A DNA stretch of 64,000 nt from Cohnella cholangitidis (GTDB lineage: Bacteria > Bacillota > Bacilli > Paenibacillales > Paenibacillaceae): NCBI RefSeq assembly GCF_014107495.1, contig NZ_CP041969.1:5133501-5197500 (forward strand), written 5' to 3'. The notes below the pieces were generated by a model, which saw only the letters and a program-made list of their open reading frames with translations, did no database searches and was not told the origin of the DNA. Shown here piece by piece: positions 25,261-33,927 of the stretch (position 1 is its first letter; every line of letters begins with the position of its first letter). The position numbers and the translations under genes are program-made.

Positions 25261-26847
25261 TTAAGTATCGCTTCTAGGTTGGAAGAAACGCCCGATTATC
25301 GGCACGCGCGCGGCATCGTGCCTGTCGATCAGCTTGAGCAATACAAGCAAGAACAAATAAATAACGATTGCAACTAAACTGGCTAATCCTAAGTTGAAGC
25401 TGCTCTGCTTAAGAAGGTTAATGTTCCATATCCATAGTGCCGCAGCGCTCATGACGATCATGGCGACGGTAACCTTGAGAAAATCAAGCGGCTGCATCCG
25501 GAATCCGGTTAACCGCGAAATGCTGATCCAGTGCAAGAGAGTGACCAGTACCATGTTTACGCTGATGGCGATCACGGCTCCGATAATTCCGAATCGGGGA
25601 TCCGTAACAAGCTGCGCGATCAGGACGAGCTTGACTGCAGCGCCGGCGAACGTATTGAATAACGCCGTTCCGGGGCGATTTAATGCCTGAAGCGCCGCTT
25701 GCAACGGGGCTTGCATATAAAGGAAAATCGCAAGAGGGGCGATCCAGCGAAGCATGTCCGCCATTGAATCGTCGCCGTATAGCAAGGTGCAAATAGGTCC
25801 GGCCATCAAACCAAGCAGGACGACGAAAGGCGCACCCGTGACGATAGCCAGCCTCATCGATTGGTGGAGCCGAATATGAATCGTCGCCCAATCTCCACGG
25901 GAAGCAGCCTCCGATAACGAAGGAACTAGAGAAACGGCCAGCGAATAAGTTAGCGCCCCGGGAAGCAAGAGCAACGGGATAACCATTCCTTGAAGGGCGC
26001 CGTATTGAGCCGTTGCCGCCGCCGTAGCGACTCCGGCTATCGTAAGGCTTCTTACGGTTAAGATCGATTCGAGCAAGTAGGACAGCGATCCGATCATCTT
26101 GCTGCCGGTAACCGGAATGGCGGTATGCAATATTTCCCTTAACGGCCGATCAGCTCGTCCGAACCCGGTTTTCGGGACTTGAGGTTCGGCTTTCGTTTCT
26201 AACGGCTTCCGACGATCCCGAACGAGTTGAATCCACAGTACGGCTAGCCCGGCGAGCTCGCCGGCAACCATCCCCAGAACCCCCCCGGCCGCGGCCATTT
26301 CCAAACCGTAAGGCATAAACATCCAGGCAAACAATAAAGTCAGAACGATTCGGAACACCGTTTCGGACGTTTGGGACAACGCGGTAGGAATCATATTTTG
26401 CTTGCCTTGAAAATAGCCGCGCCAGACGGACGATACGGCGACGAGCGGCAATACCGGAATCATCGTCAGAAAGGCGGTATGGACCCGCGGATCGGTCATG
26501 ATCCGATTGGCGATGAAATCGGAGAGGACCAAACAAACGGCTGCGGCAACGAGGCTGATGGAGATTGCTAAAGTAACCGATACGCGCAATATCCGCTGTA
26601 CGGATTTATGGTCATGACGCGAGTCCGCTTCCGCGACCAACTTGGCAACGGCAAGAGGAATACCGCCCGCGATCAATGTCAGCAGCACAATGGTAAAAGG
26701 ATAAACGAGTTGAATAAGGCCGACGCCTTCCGCGCCGATCATTCGCGGCAGCGCTATGCGGGGGACGAACCCGAGTATTCGGTTTAAGAGACCGGCAGCC
26801 AGCAAGATCATGGCTCCCTGGATAAACGATTGTTTGCGCAAGCTCAA
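25261..26847 (-). CDS. spoVB: Stage V sporulation protein B, MOP-superfamily lipid flippase
   Basis: Polytopic membrane protein of 528 residues with about 14 hydrophobic segments. SpoVB is required for spore cortex synthesis, probably flipping lipid-linked precursors. N-terminal ILGFVPRIALPRMIGAEGVGLIQLVYP and ILRVSVTLA match the polysaccharide-transporter family; placement between yrbG/yrzE and comN is as in B. subtilis. TTG start after AGAGGGA. Orientation opposite to its neighbours is also seen in B. subtilis. A sigma-E-like promoter lies upstream. Confidence 0.9.
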   Translation of the reverse strand: MSLRKQSFIQGAMILLAAGLLNRILGFVPRIALPRMIGAEGVGLIQLVYPFTIVLLTLIAGGIPLAVAKLVAEADSRHDHKSVQRILRVSVTLAISISLVAAAVCLVLSDFIANRIMTDPRVHTAFLTMIPVLPLVAVSSVWRGYFQGKQNMIPTALSQTSETVFRIVLTLLFAWMFMPYGLEMAAAGGVLGMVAGELAGLAVLWIQLVRDRRKPLETKAEPQVPKTGFGRADRPLREILHTAIPVTGSKMIGSLSYLLESILTVRSLTIAGVATAAATAQYGALQGMVIPLLLLPGALTYSLAVSLVPSLSEAASRGDWATIHIRLHQSMRLAIVTGAPFVVLLGLMAGPICTLLYGDDSMADMLRWIAPLAIFLYMQAPLQAALQALNRPGTALFNTFAGAAVKLVLIAQLVTDPRFGIIGAVIAISVNMVLVTLLHWISISRLTGFRMQPLDFLKVTVAMIVMSAAALWIWNINLLKQSSFNLGLASLVAIVIYLFLLVLLKLIDRHDAARVPIIGRFFQPRSDT

Positions 26848-26880
26848 CGGAATCCCTCTTCCCTCAGATGGGTTAGTCCA

Positions 26881-26907
26881 TATGTATGCCGAGGTTGTCC
26901 TTATTCA
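26881..26907 (-). promoter_or_regulatory. Possible sigma-E promoter of spoVB
   Basis: Reading the minus strand, TGAATAA (plus 26901-26907) and CATACATA (plus 26881-26888) resemble sigma-E -35 and -10 boxes (KMATATT and CATACANT), though the spacing of 12 bases is slightly short. spoVB belongs to the sigma-E regulon in B. subtilis. Confidence 0.45.
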
Positions 26908-26998
26908 TGCCATTGGCAGGAATTTAGGCTTGCGCATAGAAAGTATATAGAGCATCATGGGAACGACGCACATTCACCAGCAAGGAGGGAAAGCAAAG

Positions 26999-27310
26999 GT
27001 GGAAGAGCATAACGAAGAGTTGCCGAATCAGCAAATTAGCGTCAAAGAAGCCGAGACGGATCGTGAGTTAAACGATCATGAAATGAACGAAACGATTGAA
27101 CAGCTCTGCCAAAGCAAAGCCGAGGAATTTCATCTCATCGGATATACCCAGGTGAGCGGAGCCGACGTGTGGGAATGCGTTAGCGACAAATACCACAAAA
27201 AAGGCACGCCTCCGCTATATGAAGTCGTCAACGACATTTTGTCTCTCAAAGTGACGCAGTTCATGAATTTCATCACATTAAGCATGTACCGGGGCGAAAT
27301 CCGTAAATAA
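26999..27310 (+). CDS. comN: ComN-like post-transcriptional regulator (YrzD)
   Basis: 103 residues. In B. subtilis ComN controls comE mRNA and is recruited to poles and division sites. Recognised by the folded core ELNDHEMNETIEQLCQSKAEE, the Trp-containing DVWECVSDKYHKKG and the C-terminal VVNDILSLKVTQFMNF helix. Position between spoVB and secD is conserved. GTG start placed 8 bases after AAGGAGGG; the longer frame from 26957 lacks a ribosome binding site. Confidence 0.85.
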   Translation: MEEHNEELPNQQISVKEAETDRELNDHEMNETIEQLCQSKAEEFHLIGYTQVSGADVWECVSDKYHKKGTPPLYEVVNDILSLKVTQFMNFITLSMYRGEIRK

Positions 27311-27333
27311 TAGGATCTTCAGGATCAAAGGCG

Positions 27334-27366
27334 AGCCTTCCCGAAGCCCGGGGAGGCTTTCTTTTT
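27334..27366 (+). terminator. Rho-independent terminator after comN
   Basis: Stem AGCCTTCCC / GGGGAGGCT followed by TTCTTTTT. Its end touches the -35 box of the secD promoter. Confidence 0.75.
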
Positions 27367-27394
27367 GACTTCCTTTTCGTCGCGTAGGTATAAT
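27365..27394 (+). promoter_or_regulatory. Sigma-A promoter of secD-secF
   Basis: TTGACT (27365-27370), 18-base spacer, TATAAT (27389-27394), 36 bases before secD. Confidence 0.75.
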
Positions 27395-27429
27395 AGGAAC
27401 ATTGAGAATCGAAAGGGGTCGCACTAGAA

Positions 27430-28704
27430 ATGAAACGAATAGTAGCATTCGTGCTCGTGGTTCTCGTTGGTTTCGGGATTATGGGAGCTTTCACTCCCGG
27501 ACTATTGAACGAAACGAAGCTTGGGCTCGACTTGAAAGGCGGAGTAGAAATTCTTTACGAAGCGCAACCGTTAACGGAAGGCGGCGTCGTAACGAAGGAA
27601 TCTCTGAATCAAACCGCGAAGAGTTTGGAGGAACGCGCGAATAAAACAGGCGTTGCCGAACCCGAGGTCACGACGGAGGGAAAAAACCGGATTCGTTTGA
27701 AAATCGCGATTTCGACGGGGGAGACCGCCAAAGAACGCGATGAAGCGGTACAAACCATCCGCGACCTCATGAAACGTCCCGCGGAATTGCAATTCCGCAG
27801 TTCGGTCGGTTGCGCGGACGGTACGGATTGTAATGTAGAACTATACGGCTCGGACTTCAAAGAAGGCGCAGCGAAGGTTGAGATGGGCGATCTGAACTCT
27901 TTGATGGTTCGTATTGTCGTTAAGGATAAGAAGAAGCTGGCGGATGTTTCCACAAAGCTGATTGGTCAAAACCTCGCGATCTACCTGGACAACGAGCGCA
28001 TATCTGCGCCGGTAGTTCAACAGGCTCTGACCGACGGCACTGCCGTCATTACCGGACAAGAATCGCGGGAAGAAGCGCAAAATCTTGCGGATATCATCAA
28101 TTTGGGCGCATTGCCGCTTAAGATTACGGAGAAATATACGCAAAGCGTCGGCGCGACATTAGGTAAGCAATCATTGCATGATACGTTGTTCGCGGGCGGG
28201 CTCGCTTCCGTTCTCATCTTGCTGTTTATGCTGGTCTTATACCGACTGCCAGGCGTCGTGGCGAGCATCTGTCTCATCGTGTTCGTATGGTTGTTGCTTG
28301 GAGTGTTTTATTTGATGGACGCGACGTTGACCCTGCCGGGTATCGCGGCGTTCGTACTCGGAATCGGGATTGCCGTCGATTCGAACATCATTACGGCGGA
28401 ACGGATCAAGGACGAGCTTCGCAGCGGCAAAACGATTTCGTCTTCGTTGCGCGCGGGAGCGAAGAACAGCTTCCGGACGATCATCGATGCGCATATCACG
28501 ACGCTCATCGCGGCCGGCGTACTCTATTTCATGGGTCACGGTATCGTCAAAAGCTTCGCTGTCGTCCTGATCGCAAGTATTATCGTTAATATTCTTACGA
28601 ACGTATTCCTGCCTAGGTATTTGCTTAATTTACTGGTCAAAAGCGGCAAGTTTAATAAACCGTCGTATTATAGCGTGAAGGAGGATGAAATCAGTGCGCT
28701 CTAA
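27430..28704 (+). CDS. secD: Protein translocase subunit SecD
   Basis: Proton-driven accessory subunit that pulls secreted proteins to the outside. 424 residues: N-terminal helix, LGLDLKGGVEILYEA (the D1 signature), extracellular P1 domain, then five helices with GIAVDSNIITAERIKDEL and AHITTLIAAGVLYFMG. Separate SecD and SecF genes here, whereas B. subtilis has a fused SecDF. ATG start after GAAAGGGG. Confidence 0.96.
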   Translation: MKRIVAFVLVVLVGFGIMGAFTPGLLNETKLGLDLKGGVEILYEAQPLTEGGVVTKESLNQTAKSLEERANKTGVAEPEVTTEGKNRIRLKIAISTGETAKERDEAVQTIRDLMKRPAELQFRSSVGCADGTDCNVELYGSDFKEGAAKVEMGDLNSLMVRIVVKDKKKLADVSTKLIGQNLAIYLDNERISAPVVQQALTDGTAVITGQESREEAQNLADIINLGALPLKITEKYTQSVGATLGKQSLHDTLFAGGLASVLILLFMLVLYRLPGVVASICLIVFVWLLLGVFYLMDATLTLPGIAAFVLGIGIAVDSNIITAERIKDELRSGKTISSSLRAGAKNSFRTIIDAHITTLIAAGVLYFMGHGIVKSFAVVLIASIIVNILTNVFLPRYLLNLLVKSGKFNKPSYYSVKEDEISAL

Positions 28705-29602
28705 ACGCTCATTCGACTTTGTCAAAACAAGCAAAAAGTTTTTGATCATCTCGGCGATTGTTACGCTTCTTGGCATCGTGGCGGTAAGCATCTTCGGAAT
28801 GAACTACGGCATTGATTTCAGCTCCGGGACGTCCGTGGACATCTCGACTAAGAAAGCCGTCGAAGAAGACAAGTTAAGAACGTTCCTCGATGATCAGAAG
28901 CTTGGGGAATATACGCTCACTACCGCGGAGAATCGGGATTCGATCCGATTCAAGCAAGCGCTGGACGAGCAACAGGAGAAGGCTTTTAAAACAGCTTTCA
29001 ATTCGCAAATCGATCCCGACGCTTCCTTCGAAGTCAATATCGTGGACGTGGACATCGCGCGAGAACAACAGAAGAGCGCGTTAATAGGGATGGCGGTCGC
29101 TTGCTTAGGGATCGTTCTCTATGTAAGCATTCGCTTCGAATGGCGGTTCGCGGTCGCCGCGGTAACCTCGCTGGTATATACTGCCTTTTTCGTTATCTCC
29201 GTGTTCTCCATTTTCCGGCTGGAAGTTAACTTGCCTTTCATTCTGGCGGTGCTTACCATTATCGGTTACGCCATCAACGATACGGTCGTTATCTTCGACC
29301 GGATTCGCGAGAATTTGCGTTTCGCCAAGCTTAAGACCTATGCGGATTTAGACGAATTGGTCAACAACAGTATTTGGCAGACGCTAGCTCGTTCCATTAA
29401 TACGGTCATTACCGTTTTGTTCGCGGCAGGATGCTTATTCATCTTCGGCAGCGAATCGATTAAACTTTTCTCCCTGGCCATGATTCTAGGATTGGTATGC
29501 GGTGCTTACTCTTCCATCTTCATCGCCAGCCAGCTATGGTTGTATTTGCGGAAGAAGCAACCGATTAAGAAAGTGGCTGTTAAACCGCAAAGCACGCCTT
29601 AA
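28694..29602 (+). CDS. secF: Protein translocase subunit SecF
   Basis: Partner of SecD, six transmembrane helices. 302 residues with FDFVKTSKKFL, GIDFSSGTSVDI, LTIIGYAINDTVVIFDRIREN and ARSINTVITVLFAAGCLFIFG. The GTG at 28694 was chosen because it lies 9 bases after AAGGAGG; the ATG at 28685 directly abuts that site. Overlaps the end of secD by 11 bases, so translation is coupled. Confidence 0.95.
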   Translation: MRSKRSFDFVKTSKKFLIISAIVTLLGIVAVSIFGMNYGIDFSSGTSVDISTKKAVEEDKLRTFLDDQKLGEYTLTTAENRDSIRFKQALDEQQEKAFKTAFNSQIDPDASFEVNIVDVDIAREQQKSALIGMAVACLGIVLYVSIRFEWRFAVAAVTSLVYTAFFVISVFSIFRLEVNLPFILAVLTIIGYAINDTVVIFDRIRENLRFAKLKTYADLDELVNNSIWQTLARSINTVITVLFAAGCLFIFGSESIKLFSLAMILGLVCGAYSSIFIASQLWLYLRKKQPIKKVAVKPQSTP

Positions 29603-29625
29603 GCAACAGGAAAGGAGTGGTTCTA

Positions 29626-30567
29626 GTGGCTTTGGAACAACGCTCCGTCTCCGCGGAACGCGGCTCGCTCGTCTCCTTATGGGGGCTGCTCGGCTTGTTT
29701 ATCGTAAAAGGTACCGTCGGATGGGTTACGGGAAGCAAAGCTTTATTGGCGGATGCTTGCCAATCGGCCGCAGACTGCGCCGGTACATTAACTTCTTATC
29801 TTGGAATTCGCAAAGCGCGGATAAATCCGAACGCGACGAGCTCGTCCCGTCCGCAACCCGAATCGGCGGCAGCGATCGTCTTATCCGCTATGCTGTTAGT
29901 CGCGGGAATCGAAATCGGCATCTCTTCGGTGCGCTCCGTCGCGAACGGAGTCGATGAAGCGCCTGGGATCGGAGCCGTTATCGTCATTGCGGTAGGGATC
30001 GGAGTAAGAGAAGGCCTAGTCCGTTACAAGCGAAGCAGCGACAGCCGTTGCGGCATTCGCGGCGATCGGGCGGGAGATAACCGTTCCGATATATTCGCTT
30101 CCTTAACGGCATTGGTCGGAACGTCTGGCGCGGTCGTAGGGGATCTCTACGATATGCCGTTCCTGTACGTGCTTGACCCGGCCGCGGGTCTCGTGATCTC
30201 CGTGTTCGTCCTTCGGATGGGCTATCGAATGACCACGGGCGTCCTGCGGGCATCCGATCGAAGCGTTATGGATGATTCCGACGCCCAAACGCTGTTAGAA
30301 GCCGTCCAGCGGGTGGACGGGGTAGTAGCGGTAGACGAAGTCAAGGCAAGAGAACACGGACATTATATCGTGTTGGATGTGGTGATTCGCGTCAATCCGC
30401 GAATCAGCGTATTCGAAGGGCAAGACGTCGCGCTTCGCGTAAGGCGACAGTTGACCAAGAGGTTCATTCATGTCATGGACGTCGCCGTGAAGGTGCAGCC
30501 GTATGACCCTGGTTTTCCTTATAAGTCCAATCATCATGAAGACGAGCTTGCCTCATTAGTGCAATAA
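29626..30567 (+). CDS. Cation diffusion facilitator (CDF) family transporter
   Basis: 313 residues with six predicted helices and a C-terminal cytosolic domain (VDEVKAREHGHYIVLDVVIRV) typical of CDF proteins. Metal-site motifs are unusual: helix II reads LLADACQSAAD where zinc transporters have a His-Ser-Xaa-Xaa-Asp pattern, and helix V reads DNRSD, a Dxxx D pair as in manganese CDFs. So a manganese or iron substrate is more likely than zinc; this is inference. GTG start 9 bases after AAAGGAG. Lies between secF and recJ, close to the place of a CDF gene in related Bacilli. Confidence 0.85.
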   Translation: MALEQRSVSAERGSLVSLWGLLGLFIVKGTVGWVTGSKALLADACQSAADCAGTLTSYLGIRKARINPNATSSSRPQPESAAAIVLSAMLLVAGIEIGISSVRSVANGVDEAPGIGAVIVIAVGIGVREGLVRYKRSSDSRCGIRGDRAGDNRSDIFASLTALVGTSGAVVGDLYDMPFLYVLDPAAGLVISVFVLRMGYRMTTGVLRASDRSVMDDSDAQTLLEAVQRVDGVVAVDEVKAREHGHYIVLDVVIRVNPRISVFEGQDVALRVRRQLTKRFIHVMDVAVKVQPYDPGFPYKSNHHEDELASLVQ

Positions 30568-30575
30568 TCCAATTC

Positions 30576-30608
30576 AATCCGCCGTCACTGTGCCGGCGGA
30601 TTTGTTCT
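30576..30608 (+). terminator. Terminator after the CDF gene
   Basis: Stem AATCCGCCG / CGGCGGATT with a nine-base loop and following TGTTCTTT. Moderately strong. Confidence 0.75.
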
Positions 30609-30633
30609 TTATAAGCGGGTAGGAGGGACGAAG

Positions 30634-33096
30634 GTGATTAAGTCCAAATACAGATGGGATCTTCCGAAGCTGGAGGAAGGGATAACCGACGGACTGGCGA
30701 AGGAGTGGAAGGTTAGCCGGATCGTAGCCGGCGTGTTGGCCAGCCGCGGTTGGGCCCCTTCGGAGCAAACGACCGCGTTTCTGCGTCCGGAGACCGACCA
30801 TTTGCATGATCCATTCGCGATGAAAGGGATGGCCGCCGCAGTAGACCGCATATCCCGAGCTATTCGCGAAGGCGAGCGTATTCGCGTCTACGGGGACTAT
30901 GATGCGGACGGAGTAACCTCTACCGCGCTCATGATTCGCTTGCTTACCGAGTTGGGAGCCAGCTTTGACACATATATCCCCCATAGGAGCCGCGAAGGCT
31001 ATGGGCTCAATCCGGGAGCAATCGACTTGGCGAGCGAAGCCGGGGTGCAGCTTCTCATCACGGTAGACAATGGAATTAGCGCGGTAGATCAGATCGCCTA
31101 TGCCGCGGAAAAAGGAATCGAAGTGGTCGTTACCGATCATCATGAGCCGCCGGAAACGTTGCCCGATGCTATCGCGCTCGTCAATCCGAAGCAGAAGGAT
31201 TGCCCTTATCCGTTTAAGGGTCTATGCGGAGCGGGAGTCGTATTCAAGCTGGCACATGCCATGCTAGGGCGTCCGATGCTCGAATACGCCGATCTCGCGG
31301 CGATCGGGACGATCGCGGATCTTATGCCCCTTACGGGAGAGAACCGGATCATCGCTCGCCTGGGGTTGGAGAGAATGCGCCGTCATCCGATAGCGGGCAT
31401 TCGCGCGCTCGCCAAAGTCGCCGGTTGCAAGACGGAGGAGCTAACGAGCGGACGGATCGGATTTTCCTTGGCTCCCAGGCTTAACGCTGGGGGACGACTG
31501 GAGCATGCGGACGGAGCGGTTAAGCTGCTAGCCGCGACCGGCGACGAGGAAGCGGAAACGCTGGCCAAGGAGCTGGACCGGCTGAACGGGGAACGCCAAG
31601 CTTTGGTGGACTTAACGGCACTTGAGGCGGATGAGTTGTGGCAGAGCATGTGCGCTGTTGACGAGGGCAGGACAAAGAAGGTTATCGTTCTAGCGAAGGA
31701 AGGCTGGAACGCGGGTATTGCGGGTCTAGTCGCTTCGAGGCTCGTAGAACGCTATTATCGTCCGGCCATCGTGCTGTCTATGGATGCGGACACGGGAATG
31801 TGCAAAGGCTCGGCTCGTTCCATCGACGGCTTCGATTTGTTCGCTGCCTTGACCGAATGTGCCGGTCTCATGGAGCATTACGGCGGACATCAAGCGGCTG
31901 CGGGGCTGACCATTTCCCGGGATAACGTATCGCAGCTAGCCGACCGGCTGCACGATCTGGCGAACGACTGGCTAAGCGAGGAAGATTGGCAACCTAAACG
32001 GCGGGTGGATCTTAGCATAGCGTTATCCGACGCGACGATCGACGCCGTAGATCAGTTAGCCGGCTTGGAACCGTTCGGAAACGGAAATCCGACTCCGCGT
32101 ATCGTCATTCGGAACGTGAACATTCGGGAAAGCCGAACGATGGGGAAAGATGACAAACACCTGCGGCTGACCGTTCAACAAGGCAACCGCACGATGGAAG
32201 TGGTCGCGTTCGGCTTAGGAGGACAACGCGAACGGTTGGCGCCCGGTATGCAAATCGACATGCTAGGCGAGTTGTCGATCAATGAGTGGAACGGTAACCG
32301 AAAGGTGCAAGCGATGCTTCAGGACTTCCGTTCGGATCAGTTGGTACTTAAGGATAGACGGAATGAACGGGATAGTTGGAGCGGCGTCGAACATCTGGTC
32401 GATGCGGTCCCTTCCGGTTTAGCGATAGGCTGCGCTACTAGGGATAATTATGAGTTGGCCATGTCAAGATTCGGACCATCCGGCATACCGATCAGCTTGT
32501 ACGATGAATTCGAAATAGATCGAGTCGCGGTTAGTCAAACCGCCGCAGCTTCCGAACGAACGCAAGATAGCGAGGTATTCACGGAGTCTGATTCGGGCGG
32601 CGAATGGCGCCATCTGATTCTATTGGGCTTGCCTAGCAACGACCAGGGGACGAAAACGTTGAAACGGTGGCTTGCTCCGGAAAGAGGCTTGGAATGCGTG
32701 ACCGTGTTCTCGGGCGGAGATGAGATTCGAACGGAAAGACCGACTCCCGTCCCGTTCCCCGACCGCAAACAATTCGGCGAAGTGTACTCCGCATGCCGCA
32801 GCAAGGGGAGTTGGCTGGATAGTCCCGACGGATTCCTGCAGGAAACGGCGTCAAGATCCGGTTGGCCGCTATCGACTATCCGTATGATGCACGAAGTGTT
32901 TATCGAGCTTGGTTTTATTGCGGCGGACGGGGCTTCGCGGAAATTCGTACCGGATCCCCCTCGCAGGGAATTGGAGGAATCCGCCCGTTATCGCAAGGCG
33001 CGAGAACACGCGACGGGGTTGCGTTTGGCGGAGATGTCAACGGAAGAGCTTCGTCATTGGTTCTCCGCCTGTCATACCGCATCCGAAGGGAAGTAA
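30634..33096 (+). CDS. recJ: Single-stranded-DNA-specific exonuclease RecJ
   Basis: 5'-3' ssDNA exonuclease used in recombination and repair. 820 residues: DHH phosphoesterase domain with YGDYDADGVTSTA and VVTDHHEPPE, DHHA1 domain with MEHYGGHQAAAGLTI, an OB-like domain (about 480-580) and a long C-terminal RecJ_C region (about 600-820) typical of Bacillales. GTG start after AGGAGGGACG. Confidence 0.96.
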   Translation: MIKSKYRWDLPKLEEGITDGLAKEWKVSRIVAGVLASRGWAPSEQTTAFLRPETDHLHDPFAMKGMAAAVDRISRAIREGERIRVYGDYDADGVTSTALMIRLLTELGASFDTYIPHRSREGYGLNPGAIDLASEAGVQLLITVDNGISAVDQIAYAAEKGIEVVVTDHHEPPETLPDAIALVNPKQKDCPYPFKGLCGAGVVFKLAHAMLGRPMLEYADLAAIGTIADLMPLTGENRIIARLGLERMRRHPIAGIRALAKVAGCKTEELTSGRIGFSLAPRLNAGGRLEHADGAVKLLAATGDEEAETLAKELDRLNGERQALVDLTALEADELWQSMCAVDEGRTKKVIVLAKEGWNAGIAGLVASRLVERYYRPAIVLSMDADTGMCKGSARSIDGFDLFAALTECAGLMEHYGGHQAAAGLTISRDNVSQLADRLHDLANDWLSEEDWQPKRRVDLSIALSDATIDAVDQLAGLEPFGNGNPTPRIVIRNVNIRESRTMGKDDKHLRLTVQQGNRTMEVVAFGLGGQRERLAPGMQIDMLGELSINEWNGNRKVQAMLQDFRSDQLVLKDRRNERDSWSGVEHLVDAVPSGLAIGCATRDNYELAMSRFGPSGIPISLYDEFEIDRVAVSQTAAASERTQDSEVFTESDSGGEWRHLILLGLPSNDQGTKTLKRWLAPERGLECVTVFSGGDEIRTERPTPVPFPDRKQFGEVYSACRSKGSWLDSPDGFLQETASRSGWPLSTIRMMHEVFIELGFIAADGASRKFVPDPPRRELEESARYRKAREHATGLRLAEMSTEELRHWFSACHTASEGK

Positions 33097-33108
33097 CGTC
33101 TCCCTCTC

Positions 33109-33138
33109 TAGCCAAAGGGCAGGCTAAAAGTGTATAAT
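33109..33138 (+). promoter_or_regulatory. Probable promoter of apt
   Basis: TAGCCA (33109-33114), 18-base spacer, TATAAT (33133-33138). Good -10, weak -35. Confidence 0.5.
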
Positions 33139-33218
33139 GCTGTTCGTGATCCCATGCGCGTGATCTAACGGGCATACGGCTTGCATTCGTTTTATTTCCA
33201 TAAAGGAGTTTGGTTATC

Positions 33219-33731
33219 GTGAATTTCAAAGACTATATTCGGGTTATTCCCGATTTTCCGCAACCTGGCATTCGGTTTAAGGATATTACGACATTGCTGA
33301 AAGACGGTCCAGCGTACGCGGCGGCCATAAATGCTTTGAAAGAGCTCGTGAAAGACAAACAAATCGATCTGATCGCCGGGCCGGAAGCTCGCGGGTTCGT
33401 CATCGGAGCGCCGCTCGCAATCGCGCTTGGCGTCGGTTTCGTGCCGATTCGCAAGAGCGGCAAGTTGCCGGGCAATACGGTCGAAGCGGCATACGATCTG
33501 GAGTACGGCAAAGACCGGCTAGCCATTCATAGCGATTCCATTAAGCCCGGACAAAAAATATTGATCGCCGACGATCTGCTTGCGACAGGGGGCACGATCG
33601 CCACGTCGATCGATCTGATCTCCCAACTCGGAGGAGAAATCGTCGGAGCGGCATTCTTGATCGAACTGAGTTATTTAAGCGGCCGCGACAAGCTCACGGG
33701 CATCGACGTAGCTTCGTTGGTCACCTATTAA
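33219..33731 (+). CDS. apt: Adenine phosphoribosyltransferase
   Basis: Salvages adenine to AMP with PRPP. 170 residues, the normal length: PDFPQPGIRFKDITTLL, GPEARGFVIGAPLA and the PRPP loop ILIADDLLATGGT. The GTG at 33219 is 11 bases after AAAGGAG; the TTG three codons earlier is too close. Placed between recJ and relA as in B. subtilis. Confidence 0.97.
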   Translation: MNFKDYIRVIPDFPQPGIRFKDITTLLKDGPAYAAAINALKELVKDKQIDLIAGPEARGFVIGAPLAIALGVGFVPIRKSGKLPGNTVEAAYDLEYGKDRLAIHSDSIKPGQKILIADDLLATGGTIATSIDLISQLGGEIVGAAFLIELSYLSGRDKLTGIDVASLVTY

Positions 33732-33753
33732 TCCGTATTACATCATTTATCGG

Positions 33754-33794
33754 GACATTCTTGATTGCCTAGCGGCTTTCGGAATGTCTTTTTT
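33754..33794 (+). terminator. Terminator after apt
   Basis: Stem GACATTC / GAATGTC with an inner partly paired loop and a run of six T. Confidence 0.75.
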
Positions 33795-33838
33795 CTATGT
33801 GTATCCCCATCTTAAGTCATGCGCCTTCCGAACCAAGG

Positions 33839-33868
33839 TTGACGTTTTACGTCGCTAAGAGGCATAAT
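33839..33868 (+). promoter_or_regulatory. Promoter of relA
   Basis: TTGACG (33839-33844), 18-base spacer, CATAAT (33863-33868), 59 bases before relA. Confidence 0.65.
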
Positions 33869-33927
33869 GATAGCAATAACTTCAGGGGAAACTCCCGGTG
33901 TACGGCGCCGGTAGAAAGGAATATAGC

